Source: Diplonema papillatum
Lineage: Eukaryota; Euglenozoa; Diplonemea; Diplonemida; Diplonemidae
NCBI GenBank assembly: GCA_030068145.1
Contig: JAPJBO010000590.1
Span: forward strand, 1 to 64,000
DNA: 64,000 nt
Reading direction: 5' to 3'
Position 1 is the first letter of the stretch, and each line of letters starts with the position of its first letter. The notes beneath the pieces were generated by a model. The model was given only the letters and a program-made list of their open reading frames with translations, ran no database searches and had not been told where the DNA came from. Below are positions 20,090 through 30,114 of this stretch, piece after piece. The position numbers and the translations under genes are program-made.

Positions 20090-21540
20090 AACAAAAAGCA
20101 ACGCGTATTCTTGCAACCAGGCTGGCCTTGCTGAGAATGCACAATCAGCCGTCGACAAACAGAAAGCAACACGTATTCCTGCAACGCGAGTGGTCTTGCG
20201 AAGAGTGCAGAATCAGCCTTCGAAGCAAACAAAGGCAACACGTATTCCTGCAACACCAGCGGCCTTGCTAAGAATGCACAATCAGCCGTCGACAAACAGA
20301 AAGCAACACGTATTCCTGCAACACCTACTCTTGCGTCTTGCGAAGAATGCAGAATCAGCCTTCGAAGCAAACAAAGGCAGCACGTATTCCTGCAACACCA
20401 GCGGCCTTGCTAAGAATGCACAATCAGCCTTCGAAGCAAACAAAGGCAACACGTATTCCTGCAACACCAGCGGCCTTGCTAAGAATGCACAATCAGCCGT
20501 CGACAAACAGAAAGCAACACGTATTCCTGCAACGCGAGTGGTCTTGCGAAGAGTGCAGAATCAGCCTTCGAAGCAAACAAAGGCAACACGTATTCCTGCA
20601 ACACCAGCGGCCTTGCTAAGAATGCACAATCAGCCGTCGACAAACAGAAAGCAACACGTATTCCTGCAACACCTACTCTTGCGTCTTGCGAAGAATGCAG
20701 AATCAGCCTTCGAAGCAAACAAAGGCAGCACGTATTCCTGCAACACCAGCGGCCTTGCTAAGAATGCACAATCAGCCTTCGAAGCAAACAAAGGCAACAC
20801 GTATTCCTGCAACACCAGCGGCCTTGCTAAGAATGCACAATCAGCCTTCGAAGCAAACAAAGGCAACACGTATTCCTGCAACACCAGCGGCCTTGCTAAG
20901 AATGCACAATCAGCCGTCGACAAACAGAAAGCAACACGTATTCCTGCAACACCTACTCTTGCGTCTTGCGAAGAATGCAGAATCAGCCTTCGAAGCAAAC
21001 AAAGGCAGCACGTATTCCTGCAACACCAGCGGCCTTGCTAAGAATGCACAATCAGCCTTCGAAGCAAACAAAGGCAACACGTATTCCTGCAACACCAGCG
21101 GCCTTGCTAAGAATGCACAATCAGCCGTCGACAAACAGAAAGCAACACGTATTCCTGCAACACCTACTCTTGCGTCTTGCGAAGAATGCAGAATCAGCCT
21201 TCGAAGCAAACAAAGGCAGCACGTATTCCTGCAACACCAGCGGCCTTGCTAAGAATGCACAATCAGCCTTCGAAGCAAACAAAGGCAACACGTATTCCTG
21301 CAACACCAGCGGCCTTGCTAAGAATGCACAATCAGCCGTCGACAAACAGAAAGCAACACGTATTCCTGCAACACCTACTCTTGCGTCTTGCGAAGAATGC
21401 AGAATCAGCCTTCGAAGCAAACAAAGGCAGCACGTATTCCTGCAACACCAGCGGCCTTGCTAAGAATGCACAATCAGCCGTCGACAAACAGAAAGCAACA
21501 CGTATTCCTGCAACACTTACTCTTGCGTCTTGCGAAGAAA
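20090..21540. repeat. About 70-bp satellite with higher-order repeat structure
   Basis: Roughly 21 units of AGCAACACGTATTCCTGCAA-CACC...AAGAATGCACAATCAGCC occur with two alternating linkers (TTCGAAGCAAAC or GTCGACAAACAG) and two core types (CAGCGGCCTTGC or TACTCTTGCGTCTTGC). The distinctive TACTCTTGCG unit recurs at intervals of about 348, 280, 211 and 211 bp, i.e. 5, 4, 3 and 3 monomers, a genuine higher-order pattern. The array abuts the 3' flank of the sulfotransferase gene. The many ORFs in it are repeat artefacts. Confidence 0.93.
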
Positions 21541-21656
21541 TGCAGCATTACCCTTCGACAAAAGAAAGGCAAACAAAGCACGGCCTTCCGAAGACGGCAT
21601 GCCAGGATTTCGCGGTCACAACCCGTGCATTTTCGCACAGCCTTGACTTAGACTTG

Positions 21657-23342
21657 TCACCCGACGACGATTTTCCCCGGCCAACACGCAATGCCACCCG
21701 CCTCGGCAGAATGGTCGTAGCAGTGCGCCCCCCGCACCTTGACACGCCGCCCGGTGACTGGCGCCCCTCCCTCCGTCAGGCCCAGCTCCTTGAAGAAGTG
21801 GTAGTCGAGCGAGTACGCTGTGTCGACGACCGCCTCGAGCCCCGGGGTGTAGTACTTCGCGACCTTGTCGGCGGCGTTGGTGCCGTGGCCGTCCTTCGTG
21901 ACGGCCTTTTGCATGAACCCTGTGGGGGCCTTCCAACCGTGGGCGCCGAACTCCTCCCAGAGGCCGTGCCTCTCGAGGAAGACCCTCGCGTGCTTGCTGT
22001 TCCCCCAACCGACGAAGTCCATCAGCGGGAGGAACTTCCAGAGGTTCCCGACGAGGACCTGCGTCCGCCAGTGCGGATCTATCTCAGGGCCCACCCCTTG
22101 CGGGGGGGTCGTGTCGTTCGCGACGATTTCGCCGAGCTGATCGAACGTGAGGTTCGGGTACCCGTACCGGCGGCCATACCCGCTGTTGACGAACTTGTCG
22201 AGATACGCCGAGAGAAGACGCTGCTTCGGGTCCCGGAAGAAGCATGCCTTGACCCAGGACGGATCGTTCAGCACGCGCGTTGCCAGCACAGTGCTGGTCC
22301 TCGAAAGCAGCAACCGCGGGCGATGCGGTTCGTCGAACCGATAGTGCACGGCACCCCCCGTCAACGCAGAATCGAAGTCGCTATACCCCAGCATCCGGTC
22401 GTACAGCCGGAGAAACTCCGAGCAAGCGACTTTCGGCACGAGGAAGATGACGATCTTCCGGTACGGTTCCACCAGCACGTGGTGCCCGAACGCTCGCAAA
22501 TCGTACTTCGTCACGTTCACGAACGCGGGCGGCGCAGGGGCCGCCGGGAGGGGGATGGCGGTGCGTGTTTTTTGCGTGTGCTCGAGGCTTGCGAGCCGGT
22601 ACTCGTGGCGCTGCCGGGAGTGCAGCGCGAGCTCCGCTGCGGTGTCTCTCCGGGTGGCGTGCTTGAGCTCGAGGATGTCCCTGAGGCTGGCCGTCGCCTT
22701 CTGCGTCTCGTCGAGCAGGTTTTTCGAGCGCACGCTGCGGCCGTGGATCACGTAGGCGACGGGTTGCCTCTTGGAGGTGAGAACCTTCCGTTCGAGGACG
22801 CAGGTTGCGCTCGTCAAGGTGCACGGATACTCGTCCCCGCCGCTGCAAACGACCGCCTGGCATACCGGGTTTTTCGCGCAGAGATCGACGCTGCGGAGCC
22901 ACCCCCGCTCGTTTCCCACCGAACGTCTGCCCGCGTTGGTGCAAACGTTGTCGGTATACTTCCCGAACCACACTGTCTCGTTCAACCACGTGACGGTCAC
23001 GGCCTGCGTGAGCTTGGTGTCTGGATACAGCTCCTGCCGCGTGAAGGTCCCGGAAGCCACGCCTTCCTCCGCCGGGCGCACCTGCACCGCCACCGGGAGG
23101 TCGGCGGGGTAAGGGGTGGCGGGCGTCGCAGGAACCATCGGCGCCCCCGCCTTCGCGGTGCGCCGCGGCGCCGGCGACTCCGGCGGGGGCGGGGCGGCGG
23201 TAGTCTCCTCCCTCGCAAGCGGCGAGGCGGCCGTGGGCACGGGCGCCAGCGCCGGCAGAGGACCCCCCCACACCCCCGGCAGGGCCAGCAGGAGCACCCC
23301 CGTGAGGAACACCACTCCCAGCAGGACGTATCGCCCTTTCAT
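21657..23342 (-). CDS. Carbohydrate sulfotransferase (type II membrane, PAPS-dependent)
   Basis: This is a single-exon 561-residue ORF. A hydrophobic signal anchor (about residues 6-26, VLLGVVFLTGVLLLALPGVW) is followed by a Pro/Ala-rich stem, a Cys-rich region (about 130-180) and a Sulfotransfer_2-like domain. PKVACSEF (303-310) fits the 5'-phosphosulfate loop, and FFRDPKQRLLSAYLDKF (about 370-386) fits the 3'-phosphate motif, both binding PAPS. Members transfer sulfate from PAPS to Golgi glycans. The ATG follows directly after an A-rich tract on the coding strand and is chosen because the anchor starts five residues later. GC content is high, unlike the flanks. Truncated copies of its 3' end (18316-20072) and 5' end (23965-24272) surround it. 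The domain assignment is firm; the acceptor sugar is unknown. Confidence 0.85.
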   Translation of the reverse strand: MKGRYVLLGVVFLTGVLLLALPGVWGGPLPALAPVPTAASPLAREETTAAPPPPESPAPRRTAKAGAPMVPATPATPYPADLPVAVQVRPAEEGVASGTFTRQELYPDTKLTQAVTVTWLNETVWFGKYTDNVCTNAGRRSVGNERGWLRSVDLCAKNPVCQAVVCSGGDEYPCTLTSATCVLERKVLTSKRQPVAYVIHGRSVRSKNLLDETQKATASLRDILELKHATRRDTAAELALHSRQRHEYRLASLEHTQKTRTAIPLPAAPAPPAFVNVTKYDLRAFGHHVLVEPYRKIVIFLVPKVACSEFLRLYDRMLGYSDFDSALTGGAVHYRFDEPHRPRLLLSRTSTVLATRVLNDPSWVKACFFRDPKQRLLSAYLDKFVNSGYGRRYGYPNLTFDQLGEIVANDTTPPQGVGPEIDPHWRTQVLVGNLWKFLPLMDFVGWGNSKHARVFLERHGLWEEFGAHGWKAPTGFMQKAVTKDGHGTNAADKVAKYYTPGLEAVVDTAYSLDYHFFKELGLTEGGAPVTGRRVKVRGAHCYDHSAEAGGIACWPGKIVVG

Positions 23343-23595
23343 CGTCGCGTTCTCGTTGGTTTCCTCCTGTTTTTTTTTTTTTTTCTTTTTTTTTTCAGTA
23401 CTCGGGTAGTCTCCCGCCCCCCACTCCCGCCCGAAGCCTCACGGCTCTTTCCAGGTTGTGAGTGTGTCCGTTTCTCTCCGAGGCCTGTGTGTGGTAGTTT
23501 GTATTTTGCTTCCGGCGATAAGCGCTCAGTGTCGTACACGTGTCAGTATTGTTTTTAGCGTTTCTTGTGGGTTACAGGTTCGGTGTTGTCATTCT

Positions 23596-23960
23596 AATAT
23601 CTTCGATCGTAATACGACACATAGAAAAGGTGGCGACAGGTACGTGTGCGGCAAGAATTTTGTACAAGTGCCAAGATTCAGTGTCTTAGGGTCCCCGTAT
23701 TTTAACATCTTCGCACGCAAATACGACACATAGAAAAGGTGACGACAGGTACGTTTGTGGCAAGAACTTTGTACAAGCGCCAAGATTCAGTGTTTTAGGA
23801 TCTCCGTCTTTTGACATCTTCGCACGCAATACGACACATGAAAAAGGTGACGACAGGTACGGGTGCGGCAAGAGCTTTGTACAAGCGCCAAGATTCAGTG
23901 TTTTAGGGTCCCCGTATTTGAACATCTTCGCACGCAATACGACACATGAAAAAGGTGGCG
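23596..23960. repeat. About 109-bp tandem repeat, 3.3 copies
   Basis: AATACGACACAT recurs at about 23610, 23720, 23829 and 23936, followed by GGTGRCGACAGGTACG and CAAGATTCAGTGTYTTAGG. The last unit runs directly into the sulfotransferase 5' pseudogene fragment. Confidence 0.88.
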
Positions 23961-23964
23961 ACGC

Positions 23965-24272
23965 CCAGAGCCTGCGTCAGCTTGCTGTCGGGGTACAGCT
24001 CCTGCCGCGTGAAGACTCCCGGAAGCCACGCCTCCCTCCGCCGGGCGAAGCTGCGGGAAGTCGGCGGGGTAAGGGGTGGCGGGCGACTCCGGCGGGGGCG
24101 GGGCGGCGGTAGTCTCCTCCCTCGCAAGCGGCGAGGCGGCCGTGGGCACGGGCGCCGGCGCCGGCAGAGGACCCCCCCACACCCCCGGCAGGGCCAGCAG
24201 GAACACCCCCGTGAGGAACACCACTCCCAGCAGGACGTATTCGCCCTTTCATCGTCGCGTTCTCGTTGGAGC
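23965..24272 (-). pseudogene. Sulfotransferase 5'-end pseudogene fragment
   Basis: It is nearly identical to the first part of the sulfotransferase gene (the ATG region, signal anchor and Pro-rich stem), but carries an extra T near 24241 that shifts the frame after about five codons and a deletion in the stem. The copy ends at CGCGTTCTCGTTGG and joins a family A tail. Confidence 0.8.
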
Positions 24273-24327
24273 TGGCAGCCTCCTCAAGTATTTGCTGCAA
24301 AGCAGGAGCTTATACAAGAAAAAAATT
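24272..24327 (+). mobile_element. Family A tail fragment
   Basis: AGCTGGCAGCCTCCTCAAGT...GCAGGAGCTTATACAAGAAA is a 3' terminal piece of family A, joining the sulfotransferase pseudogene to the 28S fragment. Confidence 0.7.
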
Positions 24328-24376
24328 ACCACAGGGACAACTGGCTTGTGGCAGCCAAGCGTTCACATGCGACGTT

Positions 24377-24408
<32 letters not shown>

Positions 24409-24661
24409 ACCTAGACAAGCAGAATTGTCTAAGGGTTAGATTGTTCACCCACTGGAATTGCCTGGGAATTGGCTTGTGGTGTTTCTGTCTTGTTTTTTTA
24501 CATTCTGCAGCCATTGTTTCAGCCTAAACGAGCATCCTACCAGCTTTTTTGGATTTCCCGAGCATTTTAGGACCACCCAAGTGGTAGGTTACTAGTTTTG
24601 GGCTGCTGAGGGCCCCCTTTTTTTCGGCAAAACAGGGGTCTTTCAGGGTCACTAACAGGGG

Positions 24662-24698
<37 letters not shown>

Positions 24699-24712
24699 CT
24701 TATCTGTTTCCA
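24326..24712 (+). pseudogene. 28S rRNA domain V fragment with a 200-bp insert
   Basis: ATTACCACAGGGACAACTGG...TTGATCCTTCGATGTCGGCT...TTGTTCACCCACT, then AACAGGGGACGTGAGCTGGG...GTCGTGAGACAGGTTAG, is peptidyl-transferase-region LSU rRNA. It is interrupted after CACCCACT by 24454-24653. CACT occurs on both sides of the insert (24450-24453 and 24650-24653). The insert position corresponds to the site called L2563 in E. coli numbering, where group I introns occur in other eukaryotes, but the insert does not end in G and I see no P3/P7 core. It may be a small transposed segment. Confidence 0.8.
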
Positions 24713-25135
24713 GCGACTTCGGCTGTGCTACGCCTGCAAATGAACGTGGCCGAATGAGAGCGAGAAATAAGGGCTTCTGAACTTCGTTATTAGCCGGAAA
24801 GCAGTGATCTTCTAGAATCCAAGGATCCTATACGATGCGAATGGGGAAAAATGCGTAGTTTTGTTTCTTTTACTTCTAGACTACGAAAAAAACGAAAGAG
24901 AGAGAAAAAGAAAAGCGGAAGAAAAAAAAAGATAAAGACAAAGAAAAAAAAGAAGAAACGACGAGAAGACGAACGAAACTGTTGAACGCTGTAATACCAG
25001 AACAAAAAATAATAGGGGGGTGGGGAAGGGGGGTCGTGAAGGCCCTGTTAGGCCAACATGGTTAGAGTACAGAGGGGGGACCCGGGGGGGTTGCAACACG
25101 GTGCATTAGTCATTGGAAAAACAGTGTTCTGACGA
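24713..25135. other. AT-rich intergenic stretch with AAGAAAAA-rich tract
   Basis: It includes an A/G-rich run (24880-24975) and G-tracts near 25014-25090. No gene or RNA is recognised. Confidence 0.4.
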
Positions 25136-25300
25136 CACGGTGAGGTCCATCTCAGAAGCTGGAGTTAAAGAGGGTGTTCCCGAGTAACACCCGACAAAGC
25201 GTGTGTGGCCCAACCAAAACGCGTGTATATCCACACCCGAAAAGCGGGTATAACACCGCTTTTTAACTCCAGCCTCTGAGGCTGAACTTCGCCGTGTAGT
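25136..25300. mobile_element. Family D MITE-like element (short form)
   Basis: Inverted ends CACGGTGAGGTCCATCTCAG...AGCTGGAGTTA and TAACTCCAGCCTCTGAGGCT...CGCCGTG enclose AAAACGCGTG and ACACCCGAAAAGCGGGT. A short further symmetry (TGACGACACGG / CCGTGTAGTCA) extends beyond the usual ends. Confidence 0.7.
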
Positions 25301-25416
25301 CATATCGCTACGGAAACGTGCTTGTTGCTGCAGTAGTCATTCCTACTACTGACAGGAATCATATGACTATTAAGATTCATGACTGATAGTGCATGGCATG
25401 ACTAGTGAACCGTCAG

Positions 25417-25720
25417 GAACGTGCTTGGAATGGATATGTGCTCAACACCGCACTGGTCCCGTCTGCCCCGTAGTTCGGTCGGTCGTTCAAGCTACGGACA
25501 CATGAGGCGGGTCATCATCAGCGCGGAACCTGAGTGTCTGCAACAGCGGTGTCTGGTTTGCCAGGCGGCTGTTCGCAGCTCGTTACAGCCATGCTACCAA
25601 CAGAGCACAGGCCAATCCGTCACGGGGAGAAGGCCATCCCCTACAACCGTGCCTGAGGGATCGGTCAAACTTCAGGGGCCCCCACCCATATTGTGACTGC
25701 GACTCGCTGGACCGCACTGA
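25417..25720 (+). repeat. Family B copy, medium length
   Basis: AGGAACGTGCTTGGAATGGA...CATCATCAGCGCGGAACCTG...CACGGGGAGAAGGCC...GTGACTGCGACTCGCTGG is collinear with the long form at 12059 and 54635, but about 15-20% diverged by eye. Confidence 0.7.
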
Positions 25721-25729
25721 CACGTCTTC

Positions 25730-26570
25730 CCTTTTCAGAGTTAATTTTCACTCAACTCCCTCTGACAGAAAAGGCAGTTGGCCGTGCTGTCGCACTGTTG
25801 CTCGATGCTAGCCGCGCTTACTACGCGTTGGGAAGTCGACGGCCCGGGTAAGCCGCTGGCCTGGAAGTCTAGCAGGCCTGTTGTAAATTTCTCGCCTTTC
25901 GATGCGAGGGAGAGCTGGTGCTCTCGTCCGGTGGCCTTCGACGTCGCCGAGAGCTATCAGATAATTAATCTTCTTTCAATTCCATCCTGAGGGTTATCAT
26001 TGAAATGCCAATTGAAGTTCGCTTGTTTTTTTTTTTTTTTTTTTTTGCGGATCATGGTTCGATGTTTTTTGGCAGGACCTTGCCTCTCATGCATGGTTGG
26101 TGCGAGCAGCACGTCTTCATTGTTATTCATTTTTCGACACACAGATAAGTCGAAAAAGCCAGAAATCCGACCTGGACTTCGGACACGAGGCCTTCAGAGT
26201 AAAGACACGTCAAAAAGGATCAGTCTCTGCTGCTGCGAAGAGATGCGCTACGAAACCTTTCGAAGGAACACCAAGTTTCCGGTTACGGAGACGTGCATGT
26301 TTGATGTCAACATCGAGGAACCAAGGCTTCTTCAAAAAGAAACGAGATAGAGTGAAAAGAAAAGGTGGGGTGAGGCGGGGTCTAAAGTTCGTTTTATTAG
26401 GGTGAAGGTTCCTTCAGGCATCGTGCGTATCGTATCTGCGGTAGTGGCAGTACGTGTCCTTGTGCATGTGTCACTGTTGTCTATTGCCGACTGTTCGACT
26501 CATTTTGAAAGCGCACACTCATATGTTTAGCACTATTCGTGGATTAACTGGCTGCTTCACCTGAGACCTT
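25730..26570. other. Intergenic stretch, no recognised gene
   Basis: It contains a T22 tract (26027-26046) and short open frames without family resemblance. Positions 26400-26500 share CGTATCTGCGGTAGTGGCAG with 36915-36935, so part is dispersed repeat. Confidence 0.4.
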
Positions 26571-26739
26571 TTTGTTACAGTGCCTTCGGCACGTCATGTT
26601 GGAATCCTTACGTTTCCGAGCGAACTCCTCGTATCCACTCGCCGAAAGCGAGGTTGGAGGGGGGGGAAAGCAAAAACTGACAAACGCAGGCCCCACCGTT
26701 TGCCCCCTTTTTGTACTCCCCCTTTCGCACACATATACA

Positions 26740-26889
<150 letters not shown>

Positions 26890-27321
26890 GCTACAGCGGG
26901 CGAAGCTGGCGGCATCGGGTATTTGGAACATCTGATTCGCCAGATTTGCCACAATCCAGCCTGGGTTTTGCTAGTTTCAACGACTGGGAAAAGATGCGAA
27001 AGTCTTTTCTCTTTTTCTAGACTGTTTCTTGTTGTCTTTCTCTTCGTTTCTTTTGCTCTATTTTTTTTTTTTTTTTTTCCACGTGTTTCCCCGTTGTCGA
27101 GCAACGTATTTTACTTTCTTTCTTCATTCGCAGGTGCCAGGGAAGGCCTGCTACACGGGAGTCAAGCTTCACGTGTTCGGCGGTACCGCAGAGCCACGGG
27201 TCACGTTACTAGCGGCCTTTTTATTTCTCTCTTTCGCACGGCTGACTGTGTCAATTCGGGACGAGTTGTGTAGGCAATGACACGATACGACTCCGAGCGA
27301 AAAGGGAGAACGCAGGACATG

Positions 27322-27494
27322 AAGAACTGTGAAAACGGGGTTTTGTCTAGCGGTTTTTCGTGTTATTCTGCAGAAGCTTTGAGCTATCTTTGTGTCTATG
27401 CTTCCAGTCGTCTTCTTAACCATGGTTAAGTGCGCAAATGGTGTCAGCCGAAGCTGGGAAAGCTTCGGCGCCGCCCACGTTATGGTTGTTGAGC
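27322..27494. repeat. Dispersed repeat hosting the cassette (left flank, locus A)
   Basis: AAAACGGGGTTTTGTCTAGC...CTTCTTAACCATGGTTAAGT...AGCCGAAGCTGG...GCCGCCCACGTTATGGTTGT is shared with 53745-53906 and 60965-61122. It continues after the insert with AGCGGCTGCCAAACATCCCG. It is the host repeat into which the 44-bp direct-repeat cassettes were inserted. Confidence 0.85.
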
Positions 27495-28314
27495 ATTGAG
27501 TTCTTTTAAGTACATGAACCACGTGGATTAGCATGCATTCGGCACCATCGACACCAGCGCAGTTGTCATGCTTGCCGGCCAGTCTCCAGTCGCTTCGACC
27601 AGGTTCATGACGTCTGCAAGTGCATTCAGCAGGGGGAGCGGCAACTCCCGCAGTTCAGCCAAACGCCAGCCATCCACCCCTGACGCGCTTTTCTTCGGCT
27701 TCTTCCTCAGCAGAATTCGCAGCTCCTCCCCCGTGATTGTTCCGGCTTCCATCAAGTGTGGGCCGATGTGATCCTGGAACCGATCCCGAAACGGCTCGTA
27801 CTCCGGCTCTAGCCCGTCCTTGTACTTACGCAGGATAGGGTCCCACGCAGTGTTCAGCGCCTCGTCCATCTCGTCAACAATTGCAGTCACACCCGCCCCC
27901 GTTCGCAACACCCCCGACGGCTCAGCGTGTCCGGCGCAGATGGTTGTCAGACATCGTCTGCTCGCATCGGCCCTCTCGTTCAGCTTGTCTCGGTACTTCG
28001 TAAACCTGGCCGCCGATCCTTCCCTTCCGAGCCTACTCGTCTCTTCCCGCAATGCCGTGAGAAGCTGCTTCGCCTCCTCATGATCCGGGAATCCTTCTGT
28101 CCATTGGCCACCTTTCATGCACGCCTGTGCCAGCCGTCTGCTGTTCTGCCAGCAACGGGATATTTCGTGCGGAACTGCCTCCGGCCCGCGTCGCTGCGCA
28201 AGGTAGCTGCAGATGCGTTCCATCCTGTGGATGGCCTTCCGGAGCCGTAGCTGTTGTTGAGCATTGAGTTCTTTTAAGTACATGAACCACATGGATTAGC
28301 ATGCACTGTTTAGC
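27487..28314. mobile_element. Direct-repeat cassette A carrying a reverse-transcriptase fragment
   Basis: The structure read on the plus strand is TGTTGAGC (27487-27494), a 44-bp repeat (27495-27538, ATTGAGTTCTTTTAAGTACA...GCATGCA), cargo, TGTTGAGC (28255-28262), the 44-bp repeat again (28263-28306), then TGTTTAGC (28307-28314). The corresponding unfilled locus at 61123-61130 has a single TGTTTAGC and no 44-bp repeat. The 8-mer looks like a target duplication, repeated once more between repeat copies. This could be two successive insertions at the same word or one element with short terminal direct repeats. I do not recognise it as a known class. Confidence 0.8.
27528..28292 (-). pseudogene. 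Non-LTR retrotransposon reverse-transcriptase fragment (cassette cargo)
   Basis: This is a 254-codon open frame. It begins in the right-hand 44-bp repeat (MWFMYLKELNA) and runs into cargo with LRKKPKKSASGVDGWRLAEL...LPLLNALADVMN...GDWPASMTTALVSMVPN. That matches the start of LINE-type RT domains: the K-x-A-G-DGW block, a helix, then the P-x-x-W...V-x-L-x-K strand. It stops where the left 44-bp repeat supplies a stop codon. The RT catalytic YADD block and the endonuclease are absent, so it is an internal piece of a LINE ORF and not functional as an RT. The upstream helical part (residues 12-140) is typical of the spacer before RT in such elements. Confidence 0.7.
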
Positions 28315-29320
28315 AGCGGCTGCCAAACATCCCGTGAACACCGCGGAAGGTGGTAAAACGCTCTTTTGTTTTCTAACAATGTTTTCGAACAATGCAGACC
28401 GTCGCTACACAGATGCCTTGCATTCTAGCAGAGAAATACTCGAAGGACCGCCGCGGCGCTGGTATTTCGACGAAGCTAGAGCGGGAGAAACAAACTGCAA
28501 CTGCGGCAAACGGGCCTCTCTTTCTTTCGCGCTTTTTTCGAGGATCCGGGGGTTTTAAAGTCTCCGTGTTACCATCGTCGGAAGGGTTCCTTCAAGGAAT
28601 CGTGCAGGATTCGTTCTCGTGGCAGAGCACGCACATGTATGCGTGTGCCTAAGTTGGGTTTTAGAGGTGAAGTTCGCTTGAGATTCCGGATGGGGAAGGG
28701 GGGGTCGCTTTTTGTTCTTCGCGTGTACTGTGTACCAGGGACTTATATGGGTCAGAGAGATTTGGCGGGAAAGTTGGGAGTGCAGTGGGTGAAACTTGGG
28801 CAGTTGGAATGTTGCCGTTTTGGCAGATGTTTCCGACGCTTCTCGTCCCACGTTGGATGGACCTGTGCCATGCTTGCCCAGCCAGGTGTCAACTTGGCAG
28901 TGCGGCAAGAAGAAGGCGTCAGGACAACAAGGGTCTGCTTGTGTTCCAGCTGAACGTTAGCCCCGATCGAGTTTCCTGGCACCAGCACCTGGCTGAGGTT
29001 GCGCTTTCGACTTGAGCTGCTGACACTTCTCCTTCCGGGCGCACTCGACCATGCCCAGCAGGTGAGTGTGCCCTGTGATCGATGACTGACCCTGGCCAAC
29101 TGCCTGTTTAAAAAACTATCTTCTTTTTTTTTCCCCCACCCGCCCAAGTTTTCTTTCGGGTAAACAGTAAACCATTTTCATAGATAAGCCCCTGCTGTGT
29201 ACGGTGAACAGGGTATAAACCTCTCTGGGGTGGTTTCCTGCATTAGCACTTTTTCAGAGCTGATCTTTCGTTCTCTTTCATGTGCAACCGTTCTTCTCGG
29301 AATATTAGCGTCAAAACAAG
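28315..29320. other. Mixed dispersed repeats, no gene recognised
   Basis: It includes the right half of the cassette host repeat (to about 28385), a diverged family A-like block (28433-28540: GAAATACTCGAAGGACCG...GAAGCTAGAGCGGGAG) and a family G fragment (28545-28600). Positions 28640-29150 look unique with no convincing ORF. Confidence 0.45.
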
Positions 29321-29324
29321 CGTA

Positions 29325-29495
29325 CTTTTGTTCTTCGCTCACACACCGCCGTGTGTTGCGTTTTCTTTTTTTTTTTTTTTTTTTTTTGCAGGTCTTTTTG
29401 ACGTGTCGCATGACCTCAGTTCAACACGTGGTTCGGTAGTTACAGCACTTTGGGGTTCCTTTGGTTTTCCTTCGAAGCTGGCGCTTCTGTGAGCC
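29325..29495 (+). mobile_element. Partial family C copy with internal T25 tract
   Basis: TTCGCTCACACACCGCCGTG, then a T tract and CAACACGTGGTTCGGTAGTT...AAGCTGGCGCTTCTGTGAGC. Confidence 0.65.
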
Positions 29496-29650
29496 AACTA
29501 CTGATGATCTGCTAGACTAGACTGTTTCGAGTGTTAACCCCTTACGGACGGAGGAGGAGAGGTTGTCCAGCACCTTCTGGAGATTATATTGCGACCGGCG
29601 TGTGCTGAATGTTTGAAGTGCTTGCACGGAGCTGTGTGCCCATTTTTGTT

Positions 29651-30040
29651 CAAGCACCTGCTTTGTAGGAAATGCTTGAGGAGACTGCCAGTTGCGATAG
29701 ATCAAAGGAGGTAAAATGTGCTGTAGCCCACACGAAACACAGGTAAATCTGGGTTTAGTGGCGGGCGTAAGCGTTACAACAAAAAAAAGACAGGCGCTTC
29801 GTTTTGTTTGTGCGTGCCGGTTGATCGTTTTCCCACTTGTATTTACGCTGTGTGTATTCAGGTAAGGAATTCTGATCAACCACCAAAACACGCTGCCTAC
29901 GTCTTTTGAGCCTGCACAATACATTGAAGGGCAACCCACAAGATTGTTAGTACTAAAAAAAAGACCCACTTTGGAGTTGTATTGTTTTCTCCCCCTCTAG
30001 CCTCCTTCGAAATGAGCACAAGGCAGTCCCTCGAGTATTT
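29651..30040 (-). mobile_element. Two family A pieces (minus) around a family H copy
   Basis: A 3' half of A (29651-29785) and a 5' half (29957-30040), both in minus orientation, bracket a plus-orientation family H copy (29795-29960, GTGCGTGCCGGTTGATCGTT...CAGGTAAGGAATTCTGATCA...ACAAGATTGTTAGTACTAAA). The two halves fit as one A element split by H, which would be a nested insertion. Confidence 0.65.
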
Positions 30041-30114
30041 TCGGAGCCCTTGGGGTAGGTGCAGGTGCACGGACCGGTTCCACCGGCTTATCATGCAGGG
30101 TCAAAACCTTGTGT

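Noticed and set aside
22381..23271. 296-codon minus-strand ORF in another frame
   Set aside because: It is an Ala/Gly/Arg-rich shadow of the GC-rich sulfotransferase gene.
21177..23558. 793-codon plus-strand ORF
   Set aside because: It combines the 70-bp satellite with the antisense of the sulfotransferase and has no domain of its own.
24454..24653. Bona fide group I intron
   Set aside because: No terminal G, no recognisable P3/P7 core, only 200 nt. Kept as an unexplained insert.
27495..27538. Spliced-leader relic on a retrocopied mRNA
   Set aside because: The 44-bp repeat occurs at both ends of the cargo and no poly-A tail is present.
27487..28314. Integron gene cassette (8-mer resembles GTTRRRY)
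   Set aside because: The variant TGTTTAGC does not fit the core site, no attC-like hairpin or integrase is present, and the DNA is eukaryotic.
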